A DNA stretch of 64,000 bases from Streptomyces sp. NBC_00224 (GTDB lineage: Bacteria; Actinomycetota; Actinomycetes; Streptomycetales; Streptomycetaceae): NCBI RefSeq assembly GCF_041435195.1, contig NZ_CP108106.1, positions 2,852,001 to 2,916,000 of the forward strand. Direction: 5' to 3'. Numbering within the stretch: the first letter of the stretch is position 1; each line of letters begins with the position of its first letter. Shown here piece by piece: positions 27,637 to 35,596 of this stretch. A program made the position numbers and the translations under genes. The notes beneath the pieces were generated by a model. It ran no database searches, was not told the DNA's origin, and was given only the letters and a program-made list of their open reading frames with translations.

Positions 27637-28688
27637 GGTTTCTGCCGACCGCCGAGCAGCGCGACTTCACCCGCTCCCTGGACGCGCTCCTGACCGCCTC
27701 GGACACCCCGTCGGCCGTCCGGTCCTGGTCGGCCGGGGACCACGGGCCCGGCCGGGCACTGTGGGCGCGGCTCGCCGGGGCGGGAGTGTTCGCGCTCGCG
27801 GCGCCGGAGGCGTACGACGGGATGGGCCGCCGCCCGGTCGAACTCGCCATGGCTTATCGGGAGTTGGGCCGTCACGCGGTGCCGGGACCGCTGGTGGAGA
27901 CGGCGGCGACGACGGCCCTGCTGTGCCACCTGGCGGACGGCGGCGACCCCGCCCCGGCCAAGCGCCTGCTGCCGGGCCTGCTCACGGGCGAGCGCGTCGT
28001 CACGCTGGCGGTGCCGGACGGGGAGGGCGGGGGGTACGTGCTGGATCCGGACGGGGCGAATGTGGTGCTGGTGGCGACGGGGGCGGGCGGGGCGGAAGAG
28101 GCCAGGGCGTTGCACCCCGGCCGCCGCCTCGCGTCCACCCCCGCCCCCGAGCTCCGGCTCGCCCCCGGCCACGGCCCCCTCCTCGCCTCCCTCGACCCGG
28201 CGCGGCGGCTCGCGCGCCCGGACCCCGGAGGGGAACTCCTCTCCACCGGTCCCCTGTTGGCGGAGGCGATCGGGTGCGCGGTGCGCTGGGCCCGGCTCGC
28301 GGCGGCCGCCCAGGCGGTCGGGGTGGCCGAGGAACTGCTGCGGCGGACCGTCGCGTACGTCAAGCAGCGCACCCAGTTCGGGGTGCCGATCGGCTCGTTC
28401 CAGGCGGTCAAGCACCGGCTCGCGGACACGCTGCTCGCGGTGGAGTTCGCGCGGCCGCTGGTGTACGGGGCGGCACTCACCCTCGCCCCGGGCGACCTCG
28501 CGGCGGCAAAGGCGACGGCGGGCGAGGCCGCGTACACGGCGGCCCGGACCGCGCTCCAGCTCCACGGCGCGATCGGCTACACCGAGGAACTGGACCTCTC
28601 CCTCTGGCTCCGCAAGGCGCGCCCACTACGCGACACCTGGGGCACACCGGCCGCCTGCCGGGCGGAGGTACTGGCGGCGTACTCCTAG
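27633..28688 (+). CDS. acyl-CoA dehydrogenase, partner subunit
   Basis: 351-residue acyl-CoA dehydrogenase-fold protein, shorter than usual. N-terminal segment FLPTAEQRDFTRSLDALL; C-terminal RTQFGVPIGSFQAVKHRLAD and ALQLHGAIGYTEELDLSLWLRKA are typical, but the central beta domain is reduced (only about 90 loosely conserved residues). Its ATG overlaps the previous stop (ATGA). Paired ACAD genes of unequal length commonly encode alpha2beta2 steroid dehydrogenases, so a heteromer with the upstream enzyme is likely. Its stop codon overlaps that of the convergent vWA gene at the palindrome CTAG. Confidence 0.82.
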   Translation: MRFLPTAEQRDFTRSLDALLTASDTPSAVRSWSAGDHGPGRALWARLAGAGVFALAAPEAYDGMGRRPVELAMAYRELGRHAVPGPLVETAATTALLCHLADGGDPAPAKRLLPGLLTGERVVTLAVPDGEGGGYVLDPDGANVVLVATGAGGAEEARALHPGRRLASTPAPELRLAPGHGPLLASLDPARRLARPDPGGELLSTGPLLAEAIGCAVRWARLAAAAQAVGVAEELLRRTVAYVKQRTQFGVPIGSFQAVKHRLADTLLAVEFARPLVYGAALTLAPGDLAAAKATAGEAAYTAARTALQLHGAIGYTEELDLSLWLRKARPLRDTWGTPAACRAEVLAAYS

Positions 28689-29413
28689 GCGTCTTCTCGC
28701 ACGATCCCTCGCGCCCGCGCCGCCCGCAGCCAGTGCGGGAACTCCCCGAGGAGACGGTCGTAGAGCTCCGCGTCCGTCACCCGGCGCGGGTCGGCGCCCG
28801 CGTGGAAAAACCCCGCGTTGTCGACGGGCCGAAGCGCCGGGACCGCCAGCTCGTCGAGCTTGCGCAGAAAGTCGAACTGCCGACTGCCGGGGTCGCCGAA
28901 GCCGATGAACTGCCAGAACATCGGCAGCCCGGCGGCCTTGCAGACGTATCGCTCGGCGGCGAACTTGCTGCTCGGGCCGCCGTCGGTCTGGAAGACGACG
29001 AGCGCGGGGGCGGTGGCGCCGCTCTCCAGGTAGTGGTCGATCACCGCGTCCATGGCCAGGTGGTAGTTGGTCCTCCCCATGTGGCCCAGGTTCGCGACGA
29101 TGCGTTCGATCCGACCGTGGTGGTTCTCGATGCCGATCTCGGTCTGCGCGTCGATGTCCGTGGAGAAGAAGACCACCGGGACCCGGCCGTCGTCGTCGAG
29201 GTGCGCGGACAGGCCAAGGACCCGGTCGGCGAGCGCCTGCACGCTGCCGTTCTTGTAGTACGGGCGCATCGAGCCCGAGTAGTCGACGACCAGGTAGACC
29301 GCGGCCTCCTCGTCGGCCAGGCCGTGGTGTTCCAGGGAGACGGCGGCGGCCTTGTAGAGGGAGACGAGCGCGGGCGCGGCCTGCTCGACCTTCCGCAGGG
29401 AAATCGCTGCCAT
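28685..29413 (-). CDS. vWA-domain protein (TerF/TerY-like)
   Basis: 242-residue protein consisting largely of a von Willebrand factor A domain. The MIDAS metal-binding motif is DYSGSM (residues about 44-49) with the later Thr (MGRTNYH) and Asp (QTDGGPS). The protein has no signal peptide or membrane segment. Close relatives are annotated as vWA/TerF-like proteins in tellurium-resistance-type stress clusters, but no TerD-family gene is adjacent. It ends a minus-strand trio with a helical-repeat protein and a 72-residue protein. It probably binds a partner protein through the metal site; function unknown. Confidence 0.8.
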   Translation of the reverse strand: MAAISLRKVEQAAPALVSLYKAAAVSLEHHGLADEEAAVYLVVDYSGSMRPYYKNGSVQALADRVLGLSAHLDDDGRVPVVFFSTDIDAQTEIGIENHHGRIERIVANLGHMGRTNYHLAMDAVIDHYLESGATAPALVVFQTDGGPSSKFAAERYVCKAAGLPMFWQFIGFGDPGSRQFDFLRKLDELAVPALRPVDNAGFFHAGADPRRVTDAELYDRLLGEFPHWLRAARARGIVREDA

Positions 29414-29494
29414 GCTGCTCGTCTCCGTTCACGGAACCCCTGGGCGTACGGCGGAACGCAGAGCGTACGCCACAGGACACGGCAGCGGTTCCGG

Positions 29495-30604
29495 CTAACC
29501 AGGTGTCTGGTCCTGGAACGACGGCAGGGTGAAGATCCGCTCCTTCGACGGATCGTCCATCAACTCGACCAGTGGCAGCACCAGTTCCCACAGGTCGCGT
29601 TTGTCGACCTCGCGGGCGAGCGCGTCCAGGTCGTCGTCGGTGAGGGCTGCCGCGGAGGCCGCGATCGTCTCGCGGGAGTCGTCGGGGAGGAGTTCGGCCA
29701 GGGGGAGGAACTCCGCCCACAGGCCCGTGGCCACCACCGCCGGGACGATTCCGGTCAGGATCCCGGGGTCGCGCAGGGACGGGAGGAGGGCGACCGTGCG
29801 GCGGTCGTCGTCGGAGAGGAGGGCCACCAGGGGGAGCAGGGACTCCCACAGGTCCTGGGCGGCCACTGTTCGTACGAGCGAGTCGAGGGCTTTGGGTGGC
29901 TGGCGCGCCGCGAGCGTGGCGATACGGGCGCGCCGGTCGCCCGTCACCAGGCCCGCGACGGCCAGCGCCTCGGGCCACAGGCCGTCCGCCGCCGACGCCA
30001 CGATCCGCGCCAGGCGCTCCTCCCCCATCAAGTCGACTATGCGGCCCAGATGGTGGGGCAGGTCGATCACGCTGCCCGTCCTCAGCACCACCGCGTCCTC
30101 GACCTGCGGCAGTATGCGTTCGAGGGCCGAGTCGCGCAGGTGGCCCACGAAGCGGCCCATGGTGAGGTGGTCGCCGCGTTCGGCCAGGGCGACGGAGACG
30201 CGTACGAGGAGGTTCTCGTCGAGGCGGTCCACGATGCCGGGGATGCGGCGCGGGTCGAGGTGCGCGCACGACTCGGCGGTGAAGGCGACCGGCAGTTTCT
30301 CGATGATGTCGGCGGCCCGGGCGGGTTCGAGTTTGCCCGCCACGGCGGCCGCCAGACGCGGCCCCAGCGCCTTCTGGGAGATCGCGGCCGCGACCCCGGC
30401 GGGCACCAGCTTGGTGGCGCGGGCGATCCGGTCGAGCATCTCCGGTGTGCCGTCGAAGAGCGCGGCCACGGTCTGCTCGCGCAGCCGCCGCAGGTCGTCG
30501 GCGGGGAGAGTGGACAGGAACGCGAGTTCGTCCGGGTCGCGGCCGAGCAGGCGGGCGATCTTCTCCGTCTCGGCGCGGCCGAGGAGCTTGTCCATGTCGG
30601 TCAC
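29495..30604 (-). CDS. helical-repeat protein of unknown function
   Basis: 369-residue soluble protein, almost entirely alpha-helical, with repeated units of about 40-45 residues containing DLWESLLPLVALLSDDDR, GLWAEFLPLAELLPDDSR and DLWELVLPLVELMDDPSK; the motif (D/G)LW-x-x-(L/F)LPL is repeated at least three times and a weaker GLWPEAL adds a fourth. The fold recalls MgtE-N-like or HEAT-type solenoids. No enzyme motif is seen. The GTG start is 5 bases after the stop of the 72-residue gene. It probably serves as a scaffold for the vWA protein; the role is unknown. Confidence 0.65.
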   Translation of the reverse strand: MTDMDKLLGRAETEKIARLLGRDPDELAFLSTLPADDLRRLREQTVAALFDGTPEMLDRIARATKLVPAGVAAAISQKALGPRLAAAVAGKLEPARAADIIEKLPVAFTAESCAHLDPRRIPGIVDRLDENLLVRVSVALAERGDHLTMGRFVGHLRDSALERILPQVEDAVVLRTGSVIDLPHHLGRIVDLMGEERLARIVASAADGLWPEALAVAGLVTGDRRARIATLAARQPPKALDSLVRTVAAQDLWESLLPLVALLSDDDRRTVALLPSLRDPGILTGIVPAVVATGLWAEFLPLAELLPDDSRETIAASAAALTDDDLDALAREVDKRDLWELVLPLVELMDDPSKERIFTLPSFQDQTPG

Positions 30605-30608
30605 CGGC

Positions 30609-30827
30609 TCACTTGAAGAGGATGCGGCGGACGGGGCCCCGGGCGAGCGCGGGGACGAGCTTCAGCGCCTCCTCGGCGGCCTCGCCGAGACCGGCGGCCC
30701 GGGAGGCCCGCTCACCGGCCAATGCCGTGGCGAGCAGTGTCAGCTGATCAGACGTCAGGCCCGCCAGGCTTTCCGGCGGCGGTGCGCCCAGCTCCGTACC
30801 CAGTCGTGACAGCGCTTCGGTGCTCAT
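30609..30827 (-). CDS. 72-residue helical protein of unknown function
   Basis: Small acidic helical protein, first of the trio, with a strong GGGAGG ribosome-binding site and a promoter-like sequence upstream. The stretch SLAGLTSDQLTLLATALAGERASRAAG predicts two helices. No family recognised. Tight spacing (4 bases) to the helical-repeat gene suggests a shared complex. Confidence 0.7.
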   Translation of the reverse strand: MSTEALSRLGTELGAPPPESLAGLTSDQLTLLATALAGERASRAAGLGEAAEEALKLVPALARGPVRRILFK

Positions 30828-30868
30828 GGAAACCTCCCGGCGACATCGGCGGCATCGGCCCGGTCCCG

Positions 30869-30897
30869 AGAGTGGAGCGGATTTGACTTTTAGTCAA
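30869..30897 (-). promoter_or_regulatory. promoter of the trio, with palindrome
   Basis: TTGACT (30897-30892), 17-base spacer, CACTCT (30874-30869) on the minus strand. The -35 is half of a perfect palindrome TTGACTTTTAGTCAA (30883-30897) that runs into the stop codon of the GH113-like gene. Confidence 0.5.
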
Positions 30898-31954
30898 TAG
30901 CGTCGCCACTCCCCGCCCACCGCGACCTCAGCACCTCCTCCGCCGGCTTGCCGTGCGGCGTGTACGCGAGCTTCGCCGGGGTCTCCCCGCTGTCCGGCCA
31001 GTCGTCCCACATCCACCAGCACACCCCGGCCCACCAGTCCCGGCCCGTGAAGGTGTCCAGCAACGCCCGGTATCCGGCGGCCTGTTCGTCGGTGTCCTGG
31101 CGCTTGCTGACCGTCCAGGAGTACGGCGCCGTGGTCGAGCCGCGCTGGCTCGTGTACCCGGCCTCGGTGAACAGGATCTTGCGGTGCTGCCGTCCGGAGA
31201 AGGCCGCCAGTTCGTCCGCGACCGGCCGCCAGGCCCGGCCCAGCTTCCCCGCGTCGGCCGTGGGGGCCGACCCCAGCGGCCAGTAGGCGTCGATGCCGAT
31301 GACGTCGAGCTCCGGCCAGAAGGGGACCTTGGCGTACTCGTCGTAGTTGGCCGCGTACGTCAGCGGCTCCCGGTAGCGGGCGCGGACCGCCGCGATCACC
31401 CGCCGCCATGGCTCCAAGTCGCCCGACACTCCAGCGAGTTCGGTGCCGACCACGAACCGCTCGGCCCCCGTGTCGTTCCCGATCGCCGCGTAGTGGGTGA
31501 TGAACTTCTCGTACGAGGCGAACCAGGCCGCCCGGTCGGCGGGGCGGATCTCGGCCCGGTCGGTCCCGTCCACCAGGTCCACGTGCGGCTTCAGCATGAC
31601 CTTGAGCCCGGCCCGGTGCGCCAGGGCGGTGATCCGCCGCAGGCTCGCGTCGCTCGCGGTCTCCCCGGTGGGGTGCTGCTCCACGTCCTTGGTGGTCCGC
31701 TGGTACCAGGTGGGCGTGAAGACGACCCAGCGCGCCCCGGTGTGCGCGATGTCCCGCAGATACGTCTCGGCGCGCGGGCTGTCGTAGTCGTCCGCCGACC
31801 AGGACGGCAGCGTCATCCCCCGCACCTGACGGTCATCAGCGGCCCCGGTCCGGCTCGGGCCGGAGTCGTCCCCCGGCTCCCCGGAGCAGCCCGCGAGCAC
31901 GAGCGCGGCGGCCGCGGCAAGAGCCGCGACCGCCTTCTTTCGAGTGGTGCTCAC
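30890..31954 (-). CDS. GH113-like glycoside hydrolase lipoprotein
   Basis: 354-residue lipoprotein (lipobox LAGC, Cys23) with a TIM-barrel glycosidase domain. Candidate acid/base Glu lies in FVVGTELAG and candidate nucleophile Glu in ILFTEAGYTS, as in GH113 (endo-beta-mannanase) and related GH-A clan enzymes. VIGIDAYWPLG and WWMWDDW are also typical. It overlaps the DUF2334 gene start-to-stop by 4 bases, so the two are co-expressed. In this locus it may trim the polysaccharide made by the divergent GT2 synthase. The natural substrate is not known, and mannan is only one option. Confidence 0.78.
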   Translation of the reverse strand: MSTTRKKAVAALAAAAALVLAGCSGEPGDDSGPSRTGAADDRQVRGMTLPSWSADDYDSPRAETYLRDIAHTGARWVVFTPTWYQRTTKDVEQHPTGETASDASLRRITALAHRAGLKVMLKPHVDLVDGTDRAEIRPADRAAWFASYEKFITHYAAIGNDTGAERFVVGTELAGVSGDLEPWRRVIAAVRARYREPLTYAANYDEYAKVPFWPELDVIGIDAYWPLGSAPTADAGKLGRAWRPVADELAAFSGRQHRKILFTEAGYTSQRGSTTAPYSWTVSKRQDTDEQAAGYRALLDTFTGRDWWAGVCWWMWDDWPDSGETPAKLAYTPHGKPAEEVLRSRWAGSGDAID

Positions 31955-33777
31955 AGCGCCGCGGGGCTGACGAAGGTGTAGCCGAGGGCCTTGATGCCGT
32001 CGATCGTGTCCTTCAGCGGCTGGACCGGATAGTAGGGGTGGTAGAAGAAGCTCGCGAAGCCGTCCCGGACCGCCAGGTTGGCCTTGGCCGAAGCGATCAG
32101 GTCCGCGGGCAGCCGCGGGGGATGGTTGTTGTACGCCACGGGCTCATAGTTCCCGATGTTCTCCGGCAGCACCTTCGTCCCGTACACATCGTTGACGACG
32201 TACGGGAAGAACTGGCCGATGAACCGGTTCGGCTCCGCCGTACCACCGCTCAGCGTCCCGGCGAAGTACAGCGAACGTTCCAGCCGGGCCGAGTAGTTCT
32301 GCGCGAAGAGGCGGTAGTCCGTGGCGGAGGCGGCGTAGTGCGGAGTGGTCCACAGCAGGGGCCTGGGCAGCCCGGCCGCGGTGAACGCCGCGCGGCCCGC
32401 GGTGATCCGGGACTGCGCCCAGGACGTGGAGTCCTCGGCCACCGGCCCGTCGTAGACGACGCTGTCCGCCGCGTCCACGTGCGCCCGGTAGAACTCGAAG
32501 TCGTCGCCGGTCACCCCGGTGTACGGGTTGTCGATGTTCCCGTACTGGTGCGTGTAGCCGTGCTCCATCAGCACGGCGCCGCGCGCCAGCATGTACTTCA
32601 GCGCCGAGACGACCTGCGGCCGCTGCGCGAGCGACACGGTCTGCGGCGTCCCCCCGCTGTAGACGCCCCGCGGATCCTTGTAGACCGGGATGACATTGAT
32701 GCCGTACGGAATCCGCTGGGAGTACAGGTAGTCCGCCATCGCCCGCAGCTGTGCCGGGTCGGCGTCGGGGCTGATGTCCTCCAGGCGGACCATCGCCCGG
32801 TGACGGGCGGCGGTGCCGGGGGCCAGCGAGTCGTGGAGCATGTCCTCGAAGGCGATCACGCGGTCGCTCTCGGAGACATAGGTGAACGGGATCTCCCCGA
32901 CATAGGTGAGGTTGGCCGACCGCACCGCCCACGGGAACGTCCTGCCGCTCGCGGAGTCCAGCGCCTCGGCCACCCTGGTGACCGCCGGATAGCCGCTACC
33001 GGTCAGGATGTTGGGGCGCAGCACGCCGCCGTCCTGCCCGGCCGGGATCTTCCGGGTGAGGTTCTGGCCTCCGTAGGCGACCTGGCTGACGTTGCCGACG
33101 GAGCCGCCGTCCTCGAAGTACGAGGTGGTCGGGTCCCAGCCGTACTTCTGGGTGAACTGCGCGACCCCCACCGCGTTGCCCATGTTCCAGATGTTGTCGC
33201 CGACCCAGGTCACCGGGGTCGTCGAGGCCTGGACGTCCTGGTAGAAGGCGGCCGGCACGGCGTCCGGCAGGGAGCCGCCGTAGTAGGTGGAACCGACGTA
33301 GACGGCCGCCGTGTACTGGCCGAGCATCCCGGCGGTGTACTGGGAGACCGGCTTGGCGGTGACGGTGCCGAAGTGACCGCCGAGGTTGGCCGTGGCCATG
33401 GCGTACAGCTCACCGAGGTACCCGTAGGGGCCCGTGGTGTCGTACAGGACCAGCGTCGAGGTCGTCTCGGGCGCGGCCGCCGCGAGGAGCTCTCGCACGG
33501 TGGACGTCACCGTCGACAGGAGCTCCTTGACGGGTGACCGCGGCGCCGCCCGGCGCCGGGTGTCCGCCGCGAGGTGGGCCTTCGCCCAGTCGGCCAGGCC
33601 CACCCGGTTGACGTTCGCGGTCGGTGCGATCGACTCCGGCCGCGGCGGGCGGCCGTCCGGTGACGCGGCCGAGGCCGCGAACGCGGTGCCCACCAGCACC
33701 GCCATCAACAGGAACACGACGGAGATCCGGCGCCGGCCCCGCCGCCTGCGCACGGTCGCTCTTCTCAAGGATTTCAT
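31951..33777 (-). CDS. secreted DUF2334 polysaccharide deacetylase-like protein
   Basis: 608-residue protein with an N-terminal basic region and membrane/signal segment (RRISVVFLLMAVLVGTAFAASA). The middle is a flavodoxin/GATase-like module (TLVLYDTTGPYGYLGELYAMA). The C-terminal DUF2334 NodB-like deacetylase has the metal/catalytic Asp in MVRLEDISPDADPAQL, H-x3-H in MEHGYTHQYGN and PLLWTTPHYAASATDY. The extracellular substrate is probably an N-acetylated polysaccharide. The ATG at 33777 has GAGGGGGG upstream; an in-frame start 40 codons earlier is not supported. It is divergent from the GT2 operon, sharing a 263-base control region. Confidence 0.85.
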   Translation of the reverse strand: MKSLRRATVRRRRGRRRISVVFLLMAVLVGTAFAASAASPDGRPPRPESIAPTANVNRVGLADWAKAHLAADTRRRAAPRSPVKELLSTVTSTVRELLAAAAPETTSTLVLYDTTGPYGYLGELYAMATANLGGHFGTVTAKPVSQYTAGMLGQYTAAVYVGSTYYGGSLPDAVPAAFYQDVQASTTPVTWVGDNIWNMGNAVGVAQFTQKYGWDPTTSYFEDGGSVGNVSQVAYGGQNLTRKIPAGQDGGVLRPNILTGSGYPAVTRVAEALDSASGRTFPWAVRSANLTYVGEIPFTYVSESDRVIAFEDMLHDSLAPGTAARHRAMVRLEDISPDADPAQLRAMADYLYSQRIPYGINVIPVYKDPRGVYSGGTPQTVSLAQRPQVVSALKYMLARGAVLMEHGYTHQYGNIDNPYTGVTGDDFEFYRAHVDAADSVVYDGPVAEDSTSWAQSRITAGRAAFTAAGLPRPLLWTTPHYAASATDYRLFAQNYSARLERSLYFAGTLSGGTAEPNRFIGQFFPYVVNDVYGTKVLPENIGNYEPVAYNNHPPRLPADLIASAKANLAVRDGFASFFYHPYYPVQPLKDTIDGIKALGYTFVSPAAL

Positions 33778-33867
33778 GAGTGATTGCCCCCCTCTTTGCC
33801 ATGGAATGGCAGACCAGGGAACCTTGCCGGTTTTCCCGGCCGGGACCCTGGTCGAATGAGGGCCACG

Positions 33868-33897
33868 ATTCTTCTGGCCGACCGCAAAGTGTGTCAA
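33868..33897 (-). promoter_or_regulatory. promoter of the deacetylase-hydrolase operon
   Basis: Perfect -35 TTGACA (33897-33892), 18-base spacer, AAGAAT (33873-33868) on the minus strand, giving a leader of about 85 bases. The rest of 33778-34040 holds a weaker TACGTT (33990-33995) that could serve the plus-strand operon. Confidence 0.5.
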
Positions 33898-34040
33898 TAG
33901 CGCACGGCCCCCACTCCGAATGCACCCCGCGCCCCCTGATTCGATCCATGAACTTTTAACTTCGCGCTCGCGGCACTCTCCGAACCTGCTACGTTCGCCA
34001 TCTCACGCGGAAACGTGTGGGTAAAAATGGGGGGGAACCC

Positions 34041-34277
34041 ATGTACGGAAAACCTGCCTTGGGCACAGTGCTGCCGCTGGCGGGGATGGCGGCGGCACCC
34101 GAGGCCGTGCCGGGCCTACCTTTGGCCAAGGCTCTGCAGGCCACAGCGGGTGCGGGCTTCGTTCTCTACTGCCTGGTCGCCTGCATCCTCATATCGATCA
34201 GAATTCGGCTCCGCTGGCACACCGGTTCGAATATTCAGCCCGACGGGGCACACCCCGACGACCTGGGGCAGAAATGA
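34041..34277 (+). CDS. small membrane protein of the polysaccharide locus
   Basis: 78-residue protein with one hydrophobic segment (about residues 40-60: GFVLYCLVACILISI) followed by a basic RIRLRW and a polar tail. The N-terminal part has Pro/Ala-rich segments. ATG 34041 has GGGGGAA upstream; an in-frame start 8 codons earlier is possible. It ends with an ATGA overlap into the GT2 gene, so it is probably an accessory subunit of the synthase. No family recognised. Confidence 0.65.
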   Translation: MYGKPALGTVLPLAGMAAAPEAVPGLPLAKALQATAGAGFVLYCLVACILISIRIRLRWHTGSNIQPDGAHPDDLGQK

Positions 34278-35518
34278 TCGTCGAACTGCTGCTGTGGTCC
34301 AGCATTTCCATCATTCTCATGGCGGGCTGCTACAACACCGGTCTCTTTCTGCTCTCCAGGCGCCGGGCGCCCCGCAGAAAAGGACCGCGCAAAGAAAGGC
34401 TCTATGTATTTCTTCTCGCCTGCCTCAATGAAGAGCAGGTGCTGGCCGAGAGCCTGGCACGGATCACCGCACTTCCCGCCGGGAATTTCCTGGCTCTGGT
34501 CATCGACGACGCCTCGGACGACCGTACGTCCGAGATCGCCCTGGCGGCGGGCCCCGAGCGGGTCCTGCTCCACCGGCGCGAACTGCCGGACGCCCGGCGC
34601 GGCAAGGGGGCCGCGCTCAACGACGGCGTACGGTTCCTGGCCGAATCCGGGGTGCTCGACGGGCACGATCCGGACGACGTCATCCTCTGCGTGGTCGACG
34701 CGGACGGGCGCCTCGACGCCCATGTCGTCCAGTCCGTCGACCCGTTCTTCGACGACCCCCGCACCGGAGCCACCCAGATCTGCGTGCGGATGTACAACCG
34801 GGGCACCAAACTGCTCGCCCGCCTCCAGGACATGGAGTTCGTGGTCTACGGCGATGTCTTCCAGAGCGCGCGCCGCTTCATCGGCAGCGTCGGCATGGGC
34901 GGCAACGGCCAGTTCATGCGGCTGTCGGCGCTCCACACCCTGGGGCCCGGCGGCCCCTGGAGCGACAGCCTCACCGAGGACCTGGACCTCGGCGTACGGC
35001 TGATCGCCAAGGGCTGGGTCACCCAGCACTGCACCTCGGCCTCGGTCTCCCAGCAGGCCGTCCTCACCCTGCGGCGCCTGGTACGGCAGCGATCCCGCTG
35101 GTTCCAGGGCCACCTCCAGTCGGCCGGACTCGTCCCGCTCATCCTGCGGGAGGTCCCGACCCGCCCGGCGCTCGACCTGCTGTACCACCTCTCCAGCCCG
35201 GTGCTGATCCTGCTCACCTCGCTGCTGCCGCTGTCCTTCCTGGTCGCCCTCGGCGGCACGGTCCTCGCCTCCGTCGAGGCGGGCAGGGCGCTGGTGTCAC
35301 CGATGTGGCTGCTCGGCCCGTACGTGCTCTCCTTCACCGCCGCGTACGCGTACGGCTTCGTGTACGCCAAGCGCGAGCGGGAGTTGGGGCTCGTGCGGTC
35401 GGTGCTTGTCGCCCACGTCTTCGTGTTCTACGGCTACATCTGGTTCGCCGCCGGATGGATGGGGCTGTGGCGGATGGCGACCGGCAAGACCACCTGGCTC
35501 AAGACCGCCCGCACCTGA
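34274..35518 (+). CDS. membrane GT2-family polysaccharide synthase
   Basis: 414-residue processive glycosyltransferase of the PgaC/cellulose-synthase-like type. There is one N-terminal transmembrane helix, the GT2 domain (residues about 40-270) with FLLACLNEEQVLAESL, DDASDDRT, DADGRLD (DxD), the acid SLTEDLDLG (TED), and the processivity motif QRSRWFQGH (QxxRW family). Three or four transmembrane helices end the protein. It would polymerise a nucleotide sugar and export the chain. The adjacent UDP-GlcNAc 2-epimerase suggests UDP-ManNAc or UDP-GlcNAc as donor. Starts by ATGA overlap. Confidence 0.86.
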   Translation: MIVELLLWSSISIILMAGCYNTGLFLLSRRRAPRRKGPRKERLYVFLLACLNEEQVLAESLARITALPAGNFLALVIDDASDDRTSEIALAAGPERVLLHRRELPDARRGKGAALNDGVRFLAESGVLDGHDPDDVILCVVDADGRLDAHVVQSVDPFFDDPRTGATQICVRMYNRGTKLLARLQDMEFVVYGDVFQSARRFIGSVGMGGNGQFMRLSALHTLGPGGPWSDSLTEDLDLGVRLIAKGWVTQHCTSASVSQQAVLTLRRLVRQRSRWFQGHLQSAGLVPLILREVPTRPALDLLYHLSSPVLILLTSLLPLSFLVALGGTVLASVEAGRALVSPMWLLGPYVLSFTAAYAYGFVYAKRERELGLVRSVLVAHVFVFYGYIWFAAGWMGLWRMATGKTTWLKTART

Positions 35519-35596
35519 GCGGCGACCCCGCGCCGGGGCTCATAGGCGCATCTCTCACTTCTCTCATCGTGCTCGTCCTTGTCATAGGGGGGACCT

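Noticed and set aside
28685..30827. Tellurium-resistance operon
   Set aside because: Only a vWA protein resembles Ter components; no TerD, TerB or TerC homologue is present.
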